DNA of 49,450 nucleotides from an uncultured Chlorobiaceae bacterium (GTDB lineage: Bacteria; Bacteroidota; Chlorobiia; Chlorobiales; Chlorobiaceae), in NCBI GenBank assembly GCA_903851385.1, contig CAINOC010000017.1, positions 1 through 49,450 on the forward strand, in the 5' to 3' direction. Shown here piece after piece: positions 8,304-18,596 of this stretch (within the stretch, counting starts at the first letter, position 1; each line of letters opens with the position of its first letter). The notes beneath the pieces are model-generated. The model worked only from the letters and a program-made list of their open reading frames with translations. It made no database searches and was not told the origin of the DNA. The position numbers and the translations under genes are program-made.

Positions 8304-9309
8304 AGGCATCTATCAGCTTTTTTGCACCGCTGAACGGGCTGATTTCTGCAGAAAGTACCTGTTGTTCGACGATCTCTTTGGAGGCCTTGACATCGGGGTG
8401 AGAGAAAAACTCCTTTTTCAGCATCTCTTCAATCACGGTATGGAGTAGGCTTTTGAGCTGTTCGTGGCGTCGGGTTTCAAGTGTGTTTCCCAAGCGCATT
8501 GCCGTGAAAAAATCAGAAATATTCTGCCACACTTCGGCGATACCTTTGCCGGTAAGAGCGGACGTCAGCATAACCTCCCGTTGCCATGCAGGGTGTTTTA
8601 CAGGCAGCATCCTGAGTGCAGCTTCAAATTCTGCTCTTGAAATAGCGGCAATGCCGGATTGATCTCCATCGGTTTTTGTGATGGCCACGGCATCGGCAAT
8701 TTCCATAATACCGCGTTTGATGCCCTGGAGTTCGTCGCCTGAGCCGGGCAGCATCAGCAGCAGTATAAAGTCGACCATGGTGTCCACGAGCACCTCTGAT
8801 TGGCCGACACCTACAGTTTCAACAATGATCACGTCATACCCAGCAGCTTCGCAGAGCACGATAACTTCATGTGTTTTCGGCGATGTCCCTCCCAGATACC
8901 CAGAAGAGGCTGTGGGACGGATATAGGCCTCTTTTCTGGAAGCAAGCTTTTCCATGCGGGCCTTGTCGCCGAGGATGCTCCCTTTGGACTGCCGGCTGCT
9001 GGGGTCAATGGCCAGTACAGCCAGGGTGAGCCCTTTGCTGATGATCAATTCACCCAGTGCTTCGATAAAGGTGCTTTTACCCGCTCCCGGAGCGCCGGTT
9101 ATGCCGATGCGTATCGAAGCTGTTTTTTTTGCAAGGCAGCGGTCAAGGATTTCATGGGCTTTTCGCTCATGCTCGGGTTTCTGCGATTCAATCAGGGTAA
9201 TCGCGCGACTCAGCATCTGTCGGTCACCATTCATAATACCGCTGACAACGGTATCGACGTCGGGATTGTGATAGGGCTTTAAAGTGCCTTGCGGTGGAGT
9301 TATGCTCAT
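8287..9309 (-). CDS. meaB: MeaB/ArgK-type G-protein chaperone of methylmalonyl-CoA mutase
   Basis: 340 residues. The Walker A motif GAPGAGKS (72-79) is followed by [15 protein letters not shown], the switch-like ETVGVGQSE and the base-recognition element TKTDGD, as in the MeaB/ArgK SIMIBI GTPases. These load intact adenosylcobalamin into methylmalonyl-CoA mutase and protect it from inactivation. Its ATG overlaps the mutase large-subunit stop as ATGA, so the two are translationally coupled. It is the last gene of the propionate operon. The link to the mutase is from family knowledge and strongly supported by position. Confidence 0.95.
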   Translation of the reverse strand: MSITPPQGTLKPYHNPDVDTVVSGIMNGDRQMLSRAITLIESQKPEHERKAHEILDRCLAKKTASIRIGITGAPGAGKSTFIEALGELIISKGLTLAVLAIDPSSRQSKGSILGDKARMEKLASRKEAYIRPTASSGYLGGTSPKTHEVIVLCEAAGYDVIIVETVGVGQSEVLVDTMVDFILLLMLPGSGDELQGIKRGIMEIADAVAITKTDGDQSGIAAISRAEFEAALRMLPVKHPAWQREVMLTSALTGKGIAEVWQNISDFFTAMRLGNTLETRRHEQLKSLLHTVIEEMLKKEFFSHPDVKASKEIVEQQVLSAEISPFSGAKKLIDAFTPRR

Positions 9310-11450
9310 TGATCGAAGCGTGCAATAAGCTGTTTGAGGATGGTAATAGCTGCTTCGGCAATAACGGTACCAGGGCCGAAAATACCGGCAACTCCCTTTT
9401 CATAGAGGAAGGCGTGATCACGCTCTGGAATGATGCCGCCGGCAATGACAAGGATATCCTCCCTGTGTTTTGCTTTCAGCTCCTCAATGATTTTTGGAAC
9501 AAGGGTTTTGTGGCCAGCTGCAAGGCTTGATATGCCGATCAGGTGAACATCGTTATCAAGGGCCTGTTGAACAACCTCCTCAGGGGTCTGGAAGAGAGGG
9601 CTGATATCGACATCAAAACCGATATCGGCAAAGCCTGCTGCAATGACTTTTGCTCCACGGTCGTGGCCGTCTTGACCGACTTTGGAGACCATGATTCTTG
9701 GACGGCGGCCTTCGAGGCCGGAAAAGGTATCGGCAAGCTGCTGGGCTTCCTGAAAGAGTGTGTTATCCTGCATCTGCGACATATAGACACTGGTGTTGAG
9801 CCTGGTGATAGCGCGGTACCTTCCGAAGGTTTTTTCGCAGGCCATTGATATTTCTCCCAATGTAGCTCTTTTTCTTGCAGCGTCAACGGCAAGTTCAAGC
9901 AGATTGCCTTCGCCTGAGAGGGCGGCATCCTCAATTGCCCGGAGAGCAAGAGCTGTCTCTTCACTGTTCCGTTCAGCCTTGAGTTGTGCAAGGCGCTGGA
10001 GCTGCTGCTCGAGAACAACGGTGTTGTCGACTTCGAGCAGTTCGATATCAGTTTTGCTGGTGGTTTTGTAGCCGTTAACGCCTACAATAATCTCTTTGCC
10101 GCTGTCAATGCGGGCCTGCTTGCGGGTTGCGGCCTCTTCGATCTGCAGTTTCGGAAGCCCCTGCTCAATTGCCTTGACCATGCCTCCTGCTTCTTCGATA
10201 TCGCTGATGATTTTCCATGCTTTTGCCGCAAGCTCTCCGGTAAGGTATTCAACATAACCGGAGCCCGCCCATGGATCGATGCTTTTGGTGATATCGGTCT
10301 CTTCCTGCAGGTAAAGCTGGGTGTTGCGGGCAATTCTTGCTGAAAAGGGAGAGGGGAGTGCGATGGCCTCGTCGAGGGCATTGGTGTGCAGTGACTGGGT
10401 GTGGCCAAGTGTGGAAGCAAGCGCTTCGAGGCATGTGCGTGTAATGTTGTTGAACGGGTCCTGCTCTGTGAGGCTCCATCCGGAGGTCTGGCAGTGCGAG
10501 CGAAGCATCAGGGATTTCGGGTTTTTCGGATTGAACTGCCTGACAATTTTTGCCCAGAGCATTCTTGCCGCCCTCAGTTTGGCAATTTCCATGAAATAGT
10601 TCATACCTGTTGCCCAGAAGAAGGAGAGGCGGGGGGCAAAGGCATCGATATCGAGCCCGGCTTTGAGACCGGTACGGATATATTCAAGTCCATCGGCGAG
10701 TGTGAATGCCAGCTCAAGGTCAGCTGTAGCACCGGCTTCCTGCATGTGGTAGCCGGAAATGCTGATAGAGTTGAATTTCGGCATGTGCTTGCTCGTGTAG
10801 CTGAAGATATCGGCGATAATTCTCATTGAGGGTTCAGGAGGGTAGATATAGGTGTTGCGCACCATGAACTCTTTGAGAATGTCATTCTGGATCGTGCCGC
10901 TCAGCTTTTCCGGCGCTACGCCCTGTTCTTCAGCCGCGACGATATAAAAAGCCATGATGGGAAGTACAGCTCCGTTCATGGTCATGGATACTGAGATGTC
11001 GCCAAGCGGAATCTGGTCGAAGAGGATTTTCATGTCTTCGATCGAGTCGATAGCTACACCGGCTTTGCCGACGTCGCCAATGACCCGTTCATGGTCGGAA
11101 TCGTAACCGCGGTGGGTTGGAAGATCGAAGGCAACGGAGAGTCCTTTCTGGCCGGCAGCAAGATTCTGGCGGTAAAAACGGTTTGATTCCTCAGCGGTAG
11201 AAAATCCTGCATACTGTCGTATAGTCCACGGTCTTGTGGTGTACATGGTGGTGTAGGGACCGCCAATATATGGCGCAAAGCCGGGAGCAAAGTTACTATG
11301 CTCAGCCTCTGTGAGGTCAGCTTCGCTGTATATGGATTTGATTCCGATGCCTTCTGCCGTTGTCCAGGTTTCCGGCTCAGCGTCGAAGCTTTTTTGACTG
11401 GCTGCGGGATTGGAAGAAAAAATATCAATATCTGAAAAGTCCGGTCTCAT
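9306..11450 (-). CDS. mutB: Methylmalonyl-CoA mutase, large (catalytic, B12-binding) subunit
   Basis: 714 residues, the usual size for the catalytic subunit. The N-terminal TIM-barrel has [20 protein letters not shown]. The C-terminal cobalamin-binding domain has the DGHDRG motif at 594-599, with H596 as the axial cobalt ligand, followed by GISSLAAGH and IAGGIIP. The enzyme isomerises (R)-methylmalonyl-CoA and succinyl-CoA in the cytoplasm. The start codon overlaps the mutA stop as ATGA, and the stop overlaps meaB. Both subunits plus chaperone, epimerase and carboxyltransferase lie in one operon. Confidence 0.97.
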   Translation of the reverse strand: MRPDFSDIDIFSSNPAASQKSFDAEPETWTTAEGIGIKSIYSEADLTEAEHSNFAPGFAPYIGGPYTTMYTTRPWTIRQYAGFSTAEESNRFYRQNLAAGQKGLSVAFDLPTHRGYDSDHERVIGDVGKAGVAIDSIEDMKILFDQIPLGDISVSMTMNGAVLPIMAFYIVAAEEQGVAPEKLSGTIQNDILKEFMVRNTYIYPPEPSMRIIADIFSYTSKHMPKFNSISISGYHMQEAGATADLELAFTLADGLEYIRTGLKAGLDIDAFAPRLSFFWATGMNYFMEIAKLRAARMLWAKIVRQFNPKNPKSLMLRSHCQTSGWSLTEQDPFNNITRTCLEALASTLGHTQSLHTNALDEAIALPSPFSARIARNTQLYLQEETDITKSIDPWAGSGYVEYLTGELAAKAWKIISDIEEAGGMVKAIEQGLPKLQIEEAATRKQARIDSGKEIIVGVNGYKTTSKTDIELLEVDNTVVLEQQLQRLAQLKAERNSEETALALRAIEDAALSGEGNLLELAVDAARKRATLGEISMACEKTFGRYRAITRLNTSVYMSQMQDNTLFQEAQQLADTFSGLEGRRPRIMVSKVGQDGHDRGAKVIAAGFADIGFDVDISPLFQTPEEVVQQALDNDVHLIGISSLAAGHKTLVPKIIEELKAKHREDILVIAGGIIPERDHAFLYEKGVAGIFGPGTVIAEAAITILKQLIARFDQ

Positions 11451-13222
11451 TTCACTCCGGTTTTATGTTGGTAGGATTTCAGCATTTCAAGAACGTTGAC
11501 GCCTGTATAGATAAAGCTGTCAACGCCTGCATTGAGTAACTGTTCATGCTCTTTTGGCGGTTTACCGGCCATGACCGTGATAATGCCGGGTTGAAGCATG
11601 CGAAGCTTTGAGGCAATAGTTGCCGATGCCGCTACGGGATCTTTTTCGGCAATGCAGAGGACAATAATGTCGGGCTTACTTTCTAGTGCAGTGTGGTATG
11701 AGCTCTCTTCGGTGGGAAGTGCAGCTTTGCCTGCGACGAAAAATCCGCCACAATTGAAAAAGTCTTCAGCAAATCCAGCCTGGCGGAAGCTTAGAGCGGG
11801 GTCACCGAGCATCCAGATAAAGACAGATGGTGTGCGTCCCGTCTTCAGGCTGAATGAGAGGGTTTTAAGACGCAATAACTCGTAGCCTGCGGTTTCATTT
11901 CCATCAGGCTCATTTGCAAGAACCAGTTCAAGTTTATCCATGTTTTCAACTTGTTCGGTCAAGAGAGGCCATGGATAGCGGTTGACGCCGATAAGTGTTT
12001 TTTTACGGTTGTTGAGGGTTTTACGGCGTTTTGTTTCAACGTCTGAAACTATTGACTGGATGAAGCCGCTCTTTGCTGCTTCGGTAAGGCCGTCTTGTGC
12101 TTCAATTTCCTTGAAGAGCGTCCAGGCAGATTCAGCAAGGTTTTTTGTCAGGGTTTCAATGTAATAAGAGCCATGTGCAGGATCCAGAACCCGGTCGAGG
12201 GAGGCCTCTTCCTTGAGGATAAGATGGATATTGGCGGAAATTCGTTCAGCTATATCAGGGCTGACGGAAAGGCCTGTATCAAAGGCTCCTATCTGAAGCG
12301 TATCGTAACCGCCAAGCACGGCTGAAACTGCTTCTGTGGTCAGGCGGAGCACATTGGTGAAGGGGTCGAGCAGAGAGCGGTTCCTTTCAGATGTTCTGGC
12401 AAAAAGGGATGGCAGCGCGGCACCCGATGCTCCGTATGCTTTCAGAAGATACCCGAGCAGGTAACGCAGCGCTCTTGGTTTTGCAAGTTCGGTAAAATGG
12501 CTTGAACAAACCGGCAGGATGATGGTTATGGCAGATGCAATGGTGTCGGCCGGAATCCCTGCCTTTAGATAACGGTGCAGGTAGTCGCTTACTCCGGCAA
12601 GTGCCAGTGCAATTTCCTGAACAGCGGTTGCGCCTTTTTCATGCCAGGGAATAGTATCGACACAGAGAAGCCTGAAGTCCGGCAGTGACGTTCCATGTGC
12701 GAAAAGCTCACTATCCTGCCCATTTGTATAGGCCGGAGCCTCGACGAGCAAGCCGCCTGAATTTTCGGAAAACCCAGGAATGGTAAGGAGGCTTTTCAGA
12801 AGTTCAGCAGCAGGGGGGAGGTTACCGGAAAAGTAGATGGCTGCAGCAGATGGTTGAATGCCTGTAAAAAGTCTGGTGAGGTTTTCCGGAGAAGAGAGTG
12901 CAGGGTCGGTTAAGAGGAACTCAATTGCTTCGGCATCAAGTTCAAAGCTTTGTAATGCGGCTTTGTTTGCTGTTTCAGGATCATCAACAATAATCTGCCG
13001 GCAATTTATCCAGCGGTTGGTCGTCTTGTAAGGCTGGATATCAAGCTGTTGTGTTTTTTCTTCATGGCTGTACCAAGGCTCAAGGGCAAAGCCGTCCGGG
13101 GTATGCCAGACAATGCTGTCGTATGGTGTTTCCTTGAGCTCAGCGATCGCCTTTTTTTTCCAATCCTCCCGGCTGACCGCCGGGAACTCATGAAAGAGAG
13201 AATCAGGCCGGGAGTGTGTCAT
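11447..13222 (-). CDS. mutA: Methylmalonyl-CoA mutase, small subunit
   Basis: 591 residues. It shares the mutase barrel fold ([20 protein letters not shown], then [22 protein letters not shown]). The C-terminal cobalamin-like domain lacks the DxHxxG cobalt-binding motif that mutB has, as expected for the non-catalytic partner of the heterodimer. It overlaps mutB by four bases and lies 37 bases after the carboxyltransferase gene. It is needed for a stable mutase dimer. The assignment rests on similarity of organisation and the degenerate B12 domain. Confidence 0.94.
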   Translation of the reverse strand: MTHSRPDSLFHEFPAVSREDWKKKAIAELKETPYDSIVWHTPDGFALEPWYSHEEKTQQLDIQPYKTTNRWINCRQIIVDDPETANKAALQSFELDAEAIEFLLTDPALSSPENLTRLFTGIQPSAAAIYFSGNLPPAAELLKSLLTIPGFSENSGGLLVEAPAYTNGQDSELFAHGTSLPDFRLLCVDTIPWHEKGATAVQEIALALAGVSDYLHRYLKAGIPADTIASAITIILPVCSSHFTELAKPRALRYLLGYLLKAYGASGAALPSLFARTSERNRSLLDPFTNVLRLTTEAVSAVLGGYDTLQIGAFDTGLSVSPDIAERISANIHLILKEEASLDRVLDPAHGSYYIETLTKNLAESAWTLFKEIEAQDGLTEAAKSGFIQSIVSDVETKRRKTLNNRKKTLIGVNRYPWPLLTEQVENMDKLELVLANEPDGNETAGYELLRLKTLSFSLKTGRTPSVFIWMLGDPALSFRQAGFAEDFFNCGGFFVAGKAALPTEESSYHTALESKPDIIVLCIAEKDPVAASATIASKLRMLQPGIITVMAGKPPKEHEQLLNAGVDSFIYTGVNVLEMLKSYQHKTGVK

Positions 13223-13259
13223 AACTTCGTTTAGAGTTGTTCATGCAAAAAGAGGCAAT

Positions 13260-15062
13260 CTATGCTTCCTGCTCTTCAAGCAGGGTATGCTCGATTTTGT
13301 GCTCTTTGAGGATTTCGGAGATTGAACATTTAATTTTTGATGGCAATGCAGTTCTGTCGACAAATCCTTTCTGTTGCAGCCACCAGGTTGTTTGGAAGTC
13401 TCTTGTTGTAGGTTTTCCTGTATACTGCTCAATGACCCGTTTACCGGAAAATCCGATATTGCCGGCATTGTGTTCAAAGAGTTTGATTCCTCTCGATGCG
13501 ATACCGATAGCCACGCCTCCGAGCGTAGGATCGGTAATGATGGAGATGACAGGGAGACCTGCTTTTTCAACACTCGATATGGCTACATGCAGTTTTGGGA
13601 GACCGACCATTGAAGAACATCCTTCATGCATTCTTGCTCCCCCTCCTGTAGCCTGGACGACAAGCGGCACTCCCTGCTTGATGGCAGCTTTGCTGGCTCG
13701 CCAGATTTTTTCGGCAGTCGACATGCAGAATGATCCACCAAGAAAGTTGAAGTTTGTTGCACAAAAGACAACAGGTTCTCCGTTAATTGTTGCGTCGCCA
13801 GTGATAAACGATGCAGCAGCACCGGTTTTGTGCTGGGCATCCTCAATTTTCTGCTGGTAATCGGGAAAATTAAGGATATCCTTGTCGACAATGTATCGGG
13901 TTTCGGGGTGTTCCTGGAATGAGCCGGGGTCAAGGATCAGGTTGATGTAGTCATGGGCCGTCAGCCTGACATAGCGGTGTCCGCAGGTTTCGCACACAAA
14001 ATTGTCGGCAAGCAGTTTTGTGTAGAGTATCGGGTCGAGCACTTTTTTGCCGATAAGGTTGTGACAGCTTTTGTGCCGTGCAACGAAAAGAACCTTCTCT
14101 GGTTTGGGGATAAAGAAGGATACTGATTTTTCGAAGGCAGCAATTTCCTCTTCGGTAATGGTATTCCACTGTCCGATTTTTTCCCAGCGTTTCATTCGTT
14201 GTGAAAAGATCTCTTGCGGCGGTATTTTGCTTAGTTTGTCGAGCCACTTCTGCATTGATGTTTTGAACGACTGAAGGGCAGATTCACGGTAATGGTGTGC
14301 AGGGCCTTCAGGTTCTTCGATAATGTCATCAATGATTCGATTTTTCAATGCCTCCTGGGCAGTTATCTGTGAGATTTCCGCAGCGAAACCGGCTTTTTCC
14401 CTTGTGCGGAAGAGGATGGATGAGCATGCTTCAGGTGAAATAACCATATAGGTGGAGTATTCCATAGCCAGAACAGCATCGCATCCGGTAAGCGCAATTG
14501 CTCCACCGCTACAGCCCCGGTTGATAATGACCGAGAGGGTTGGCACAGTTGCTTCAGCTAGTAACTGCATGCATCGGCCGATCTTCCAGGCGATACCGCC
14601 AGCTTCAGATTGTTCCGTGGGATCAGCACCTGCCGTATCAATAACGGTAATGATAATGCGGTTTTCCTCTTCAGCCAGTTTAATGGCAGCGTTGGCTTTT
14701 TCAAATGCTGCAGGAGTCGGCATACCCTGGTTCCATTTTTGCATCTCAACAGGATTTTTCAACAGTGTGCGCATGAGCTTGTAATCAGATGTCGGTCCTG
14801 ATTGCTGCCCGATAAGCATGACTGGCCAGGCGTTTGTTCCATTGCGCAGAACTGCGCGGTGGGTCTGGATGATGCAGCTGCCGTGCAGGTTGTTCTCGAG
14901 ACACGCTTCGGCGTCATCAAATACTGTCAGGTAGTCAAGGTGTTTTGGGCGTTCGGGGTGAAAGGAGAGTTGATACTTTTCGTATTCAGTAAGCTTTTCA
15001 ATACTCTCGTGAGAGTAGCTGAAGCCCTCTCGTTTTTCAAAAGGCAGATAAAAATGTTTCAC
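13260..15062 (-). CDS. Fused AccA-AccD-type acyl-CoA carboxyltransferase, probably propionyl-CoA carboxylase
   Basis: 600 residues with two crotonase-like halves. The N-terminal half (about 1-280) resembles AccA: NRGCSGGAIALTGCDAVLAM, then YMVISPEACSSILF. The C-terminal half (about 320-600) resembles AccD: GGGARMHEGCSSM, SIITDPTLGGVAIG and GFSGKRVIEQYTGK. Between them is a zinc-knuckle-like set with H330, C333, C357 and C360. This order (alpha then beta) is opposite to ordinary fused PccB-type carboxyltransferases. The start is GTG at 15062. Its place between the epimerase and mutase genes makes propionyl-CoA the likely substrate. No biotin carboxylase or biotin carrier gene is nearby, so those must come from elsewhere. 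Acetyl-CoA carboxylation remains an alternative. Confidence 0.85.
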   Translation of the reverse strand: MKHFYLPFEKREGFSYSHESIEKLTEYEKYQLSFHPERPKHLDYLTVFDDAEACLENNLHGSCIIQTHRAVLRNGTNAWPVMLIGQQSGPTSDYKLMRTLLKNPVEMQKWNQGMPTPAAFEKANAAIKLAEEENRIIITVIDTAGADPTEQSEAGGIAWKIGRCMQLLAEATVPTLSVIINRGCSGGAIALTGCDAVLAMEYSTYMVISPEACSSILFRTREKAGFAAEISQITAQEALKNRIIDDIIEEPEGPAHHYRESALQSFKTSMQKWLDKLSKIPPQEIFSQRMKRWEKIGQWNTITEEEIAAFEKSVSFFIPKPEKVLFVARHKSCHNLIGKKVLDPILYTKLLADNFVCETCGHRYVRLTAHDYINLILDPGSFQEHPETRYIVDKDILNFPDYQQKIEDAQHKTGAAASFITGDATINGEPVVFCATNFNFLGGSFCMSTAEKIWRASKAAIKQGVPLVVQATGGGARMHEGCSSMVGLPKLHVAISSVEKAGLPVISIITDPTLGGVAIGIASRGIKLFEHNAGNIGFSGKRVIEQYTGKPTTRDFQTTWWLQQKGFVDRTALPSKIKCSISEILKEHKIEHTLLEEQEA

Positions 15063-15090
15063 TGGTTACAAGCTTCTTTGTCTTGATTGG

Positions 15091-15498
15091 TTAATGCTTT
15101 TTCTGCGCAAACTCAATAAGTACCTTGTTTGTCTCTTTTGGATGAAGAAACATGATTTTTTTTCCGCCTGCCCCCTCTTTTGGCAAGCTGAGTGGTTTAA
15201 TGTTCAGGGATTCAAGTCGTTCGGTTTCTTTGTTGATGTCGTCTGTCTGAAGCGCTATATGATGCATTCCATCCCCGTTTTTTGCAATGAATTTTGCAAT
15301 CGGGCTTTCATCGCTTAACGGCTCAAGCAGTTCGATTTTTGTCTCTCCAACTGTAATAAATGCCACTCTGACTTTTTCGGAAGCAACCTCTTCGATTCTG
15401 ATTGCTTCCGGGGCGCACCCGATAACGTTCTGGAACGTTTCGAGTGCGCTTTCAAGGTTTTGAACGGCAATGGCTATGTGGTCAATTTTTGTAATCAT
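15091..15498 (-). CDS. mce: Methylmalonyl-CoA epimerase
   Basis: 135 residues, a VOC-superfamily protein. Putative metal ligands are H7 in KIDHIAIAVQNLE, the histidines in GDGMHHIALQTDD (79-80) and E129 in KVLIEF. The family interconverts (S)- and (R)-methylmalonyl-CoA, linking the carboxylase product to the mutase substrate. Its ATG overlaps the ligase stop codon by one base (TAATG). The carboxyltransferase follows after 28 bases. Size and context both fit well. Confidence 0.93.
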   Translation of the reverse strand: MITKIDHIAIAVQNLESALETFQNVIGCAPEAIRIEEVASEKVRVAFITVGETKIELLEPLSDESPIAKFIAKNGDGMHHIALQTDDINKETERLESLNIKPLSLPKEGAGGKKIMFLHPKETNKVLIEFAQKKH

Positions 15499-17423
15499 TA
15501 GCTTTTTGCCGCTGGTTTCTTTTGCTTGGGTTGAGCGTAGCCGATTGTTTGCAATTCCGCTGTTATCTCTTCGAGAATCATCGGATCGTCAATCGTAGCG
15601 GGCATGGTATACTCTTCGCCGTTGGCAATCTTTCTCATGGTGCCGCGGAGAATTTTTCCTGACCGGGTTTTTGGGAGACGGTTGACAATAATTGCACTCT
15701 TGAACGACGCAACCGGTCCGATATTCTCACGGACGTACTCGATAACGTGCTTGATGATAAGGTTGTGCGGCGTTTCGACATCATTTTTAAGAACAAGGAA
15801 GCCAAGTGGGATCTGTCCTTTGAGGTCGTCATGGACGCCGATAACTGCACTTTCAGCAACATCAGGATGTTCGCAGAGAGCTCCCTCAATTCCGCCGGTT
15901 GAAAGTCTGTGACCTGCAACATTGATAATGTCATCAGTACGCGACATGATATTAATGTAGCCCTCTTCGTCAATAAAGCCGGCATCACTGGTCTGGTAGT
16001 ATCCGGGGAACTCTTTCATATAACTTTCCACAAACCGGTTGTCAGCTTTCCACAGGGTGAGCATGCAGCCTGGAGGAAGAGGAAGTTTTACAACAATATC
16101 GCCCATCTGTCCTCTTGGAAGCTCGTGCATATCTGCATTAATGACCTGGACATTATAGCCGGGAACAGCCCTTGATGCAGATCCGTATTTGACCGGTCCT
16201 GGTTCAATGCCCTGACAGTTTGCTGCAATGGCCCATCCGGTTTCCGTCTGCCACCAATGGTCTATAACCGGGACTTTGAGTTTTTCCTCAGCCCATTTTA
16301 CCGTATCGGGATCAGCCCTTTCTCCGGCAAGAAACAGGGTGCGGAAATTTCCTAAATCATAGTTTTTGAGATAGGTACCGTTCGGATCTTCCTTTTTGAT
16401 GGCCCTGAATGCAGTTGGTGCCGTAAAGAGTACCGAGACGTTGTATTCGCTGATGATTCTCCAGAAGGTTCCGGGATCGGGAGTGCCGACCGGTTTGCCT
16501 TCAAAAATCAGGGTGGTGCAGCCCTGAAGAAGAGGCGCGTAAACTATGTAGGAGTGACCGACAACCCAGCCGACATCACTTGCCGCCCAGAAAACCTCTC
16601 CCGGTTCGACATTATAAATGTTTTTCATTGACCATTGCAGCGCTACCATATGCCCGCCATGATCGCGAACAATGCCTTTGGGCTTACCGGTTGTGCCTGA
16701 TGTGTAGAGAATGTAGAGGGGATCGGAAGATTCAACAGGAACGCATTGTGCCGGCTCTGCGCCAAGAAGGGACTGGTTCCAGGTAAGGTCGCGTTCTTCG
16801 TTCAGTTCTGCCTTGAGCTGGTCACGTTGTTTGATGATACAGATTTCAGGCTTGAAGTGGGCCAGTTCAATGGCGAAATCAAGAAGTCGTTTATAATCAA
16901 TAATTTTATTGTGTTCAATGCCGCATGATGCTGAAATGATCACTTTTGGCTTGCAGTCGTCAATTCGTATGGCAAGTTCATGAGAAGCAAAACCGCCGAA
17001 CACAACGGAATGGATAGCTCCGATCCGTGCACAGGCAAGCATGGCGACAACGGCTTCGGGTATCATGGGCATATAGATGATAACCCGGTCTCCCTTGCGG
17101 ACTCCCCGTGACTGCAGTGCTCCGGCGAAGAGTGCTACGATGTCACGAAATTCACGGTAGGTATAGCGTTTCTTGGTTCCTGTTACCGGACTGTCATAAA
17201 TAACGGCTAACTCGTTACCGCGTCCCTCATCGACATGGCGGTCAAGGGCATTGTAGCAGGTGTTTGTAATTCCTCCGGCAAACCATCGGTAAAAGGGCGG
17301 GTTACTTGTATCTAAAACCGTGTTCCATTTTTTGTACCAGTGAAGCTGTTCTCCGGCTTCTCCCCAGAAAGCTTCCGGATTCTGAATTGAGTTCTGATAG
17401 ACGGTATTGAAGGACTGCGGCAT
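15498..17423 (-). CDS. prpE: Propionate-CoA ligase (PrpE/ACSS3-type acyl-CoA synthetase)
   Basis: 641 residues of the AMP-forming acyl-CoA synthetase family. The P-loop-like motif YILYTSGTTGKPKGIVRDHGG is readable, together with FWAASDVGWVVGHSY, FTAPTAFRAIKKEDP and the adenylate-forming lysine in PKTRSGKILRG. The segment GTKKRYTYREFRD, the LPLPPGC stretch and GHRLSTGGIE favour the PrpE group over housekeeping acetyl-CoA synthetase. I chose the ATG at 17423, which has AGGGGGT upstream. The longer frame to 17570 adds an implausible hydrophobic leader. As first gene of the operon it would activate propionate; acetate is possible too. Confidence 0.88.
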   Translation of the reverse strand: MPQSFNTVYQNSIQNPEAFWGEAGEQLHWYKKWNTVLDTSNPPFYRWFAGGITNTCYNALDRHVDEGRGNELAVIYDSPVTGTKKRYTYREFRDIVALFAGALQSRGVRKGDRVIIYMPMIPEAVVAMLACARIGAIHSVVFGGFASHELAIRIDDCKPKVIISASCGIEHNKIIDYKRLLDFAIELAHFKPEICIIKQRDQLKAELNEERDLTWNQSLLGAEPAQCVPVESSDPLYILYTSGTTGKPKGIVRDHGGHMVALQWSMKNIYNVEPGEVFWAASDVGWVVGHSYIVYAPLLQGCTTLIFEGKPVGTPDPGTFWRIISEYNVSVLFTAPTAFRAIKKEDPNGTYLKNYDLGNFRTLFLAGERADPDTVKWAEEKLKVPVIDHWWQTETGWAIAANCQGIEPGPVKYGSASRAVPGYNVQVINADMHELPRGQMGDIVVKLPLPPGCMLTLWKADNRFVESYMKEFPGYYQTSDAGFIDEEGYINIMSRTDDIINVAGHRLSTGGIEGALCEHPDVAESAVIGVHDDLKGQIPLGFLVLKNDVETPHNLIIKHVIEYVRENIGPVASFKSAIIVNRLPKTRSGKILRGTMRKIANGEEYTMPATIDDPMILEEITAELQTIGYAQPKQKKPAAKS

Positions 17424-17733
17424 ACGATTGACCCCCTGATAAATAATGATTTTAATGAAAAAGAAGGGAGAGTGGATTACAAAGTGTACAACAACTGGCG
17501 GTAAGGTAAAAGAAGAGCATGAACTGGTGTGGCTTGTTTGTTGTAAACCCAATGTTAACAAAAAATACACATTGGAACAATGAACAATTGTAATTGGAAA
17601 AGAAGGCTTTTATGTATGAAACGACGTGGGGACTCGCTGCTGATAAGCTGAAGAGAGGCTTGTATGCCACTACAGGGTATTGCTGAAGCCCTGTGGTGGG
17701 GTTTGATGTGGTCAACTTTTTTTCAGAAATATT
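17424..17733. other. Intergenic region upstream of prpE and downstream of rsmA
   Basis: About 310 bases without a supportable gene. It should contain the promoter of the propionate operon (minus strand) and the end of the rsmA transcript. I see no clear terminator hairpin or regulator site. Confidence 0.4.
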
Positions 17734-18519
17734 TTATTGAAGCGGCCTGAGCTGGCTGAAAAGTAAAAAAAAATCTTCAATGAAAAGGGCTTCGGCACGC
17801 AGTGTAAGTGTTTTGCTGTCAACAAATTCAAGATTATAACTCTCTTTTAAATTGTTGAGCAGCGTTTTGCGGCGCTGGTGAAAGGCTGTTCTGACAAAAC
17901 GGCTGAATCCCGGCTGGTCTTCCATTTTCTCATCTTTTTTTGGAGTCATTCGGATAACGGCACTGTCTACATTCGGTTGAGGTCGAAAGACTTTTCGCCC
18001 GACCTTGAAGAGGTAGTCGATATCAAAAGAGGCCTGCATCTGGACGGCAAGGATTCCGTACTCCTTTGTACTTGGTTTTGCAACTATTCTCATGGCAACT
18101 TCGTGCTGCATCATCAGGGTTGCTGAAACAAGAGAGTGGCGGTGTTCCAGAAGTTTAAAAAGAATGGGCGTTGTAATGGAGTATGGAATATTGCCGAGAA
18201 CCCGTAATGGTTTTTTTTCGGCCAGGGGTTTCAGGTCAATGTCAAGGAAATCACCTTCAATAAGGGTAAGCTGCGGGTATTCGGTACGGATGAATTCCGC
18301 GAGTCTCCGATCTTTTTCAACAACAGTAAAGGCCGGACAGACGTCAATGATCTCCCTTGTAAGGGCTCCGAAGCCCGGACCGATTTCAAGGATGTTCTCT
18401 TCAGCCCCGGCTCCGGATGCAGCTACTATTTTTCTGGTGATATTGCGATCGGTCAGAAAGTTTTGACCTAATTTTTTTTTCACCGCTATTTCAGTATCCT
18501 TATATTCAACTTTTCTCAT
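17734..18519 (-). CDS. rsmA: 16S rRNA dimethyladenosine transferase RsmA (KsgA)
   Basis: 261 residues, full length. It starts with the family signature KKKLGQNFLTD (residues 14-24), followed by the AdoMet motif EIGPGFGALT (45-54) and the catalytic NIPYSITTP segment. RsmA dimethylates two adjacent adenosines near the 3' end of 16S rRNA during small-subunit assembly. It is a single-gene unit, divergent from the transketolase C-half gene, with about 77 bases between the starts. Confidence 0.96.
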   Translation of the reverse strand: MRKVEYKDTEIAVKKKLGQNFLTDRNITRKIVAASGAGAEENILEIGPGFGALTREIIDVCPAFTVVEKDRRLAEFIRTEYPQLTLIEGDFLDIDLKPLAEKKPLRVLGNIPYSITTPILFKLLEHRHSLVSATLMMQHEVAMRIVAKPSTKEYGILAVQMQASFDIDYLFKVGRKVFRPQPNVDSAVIRMTPKKDEKMEDQPGFSRFVRTAFHQRRKTLLNNLKESYNLEFVDSKTLTLRAEALFIEDFFLLFSQLRPLQ

Positions 18520-18596
18520 CTGAGAGGGTTCGGGTTAATTCAGTCGGCAAAGCAGAGGCGGAACTAGTTTTTATAATTTAAGTTATTCTGGAAGTA

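Noticed and set aside
13237-13860. 207-codon plus-strand open frame
   Set aside because: Antisense to the carboxyltransferase gene, which has strong family motifs.
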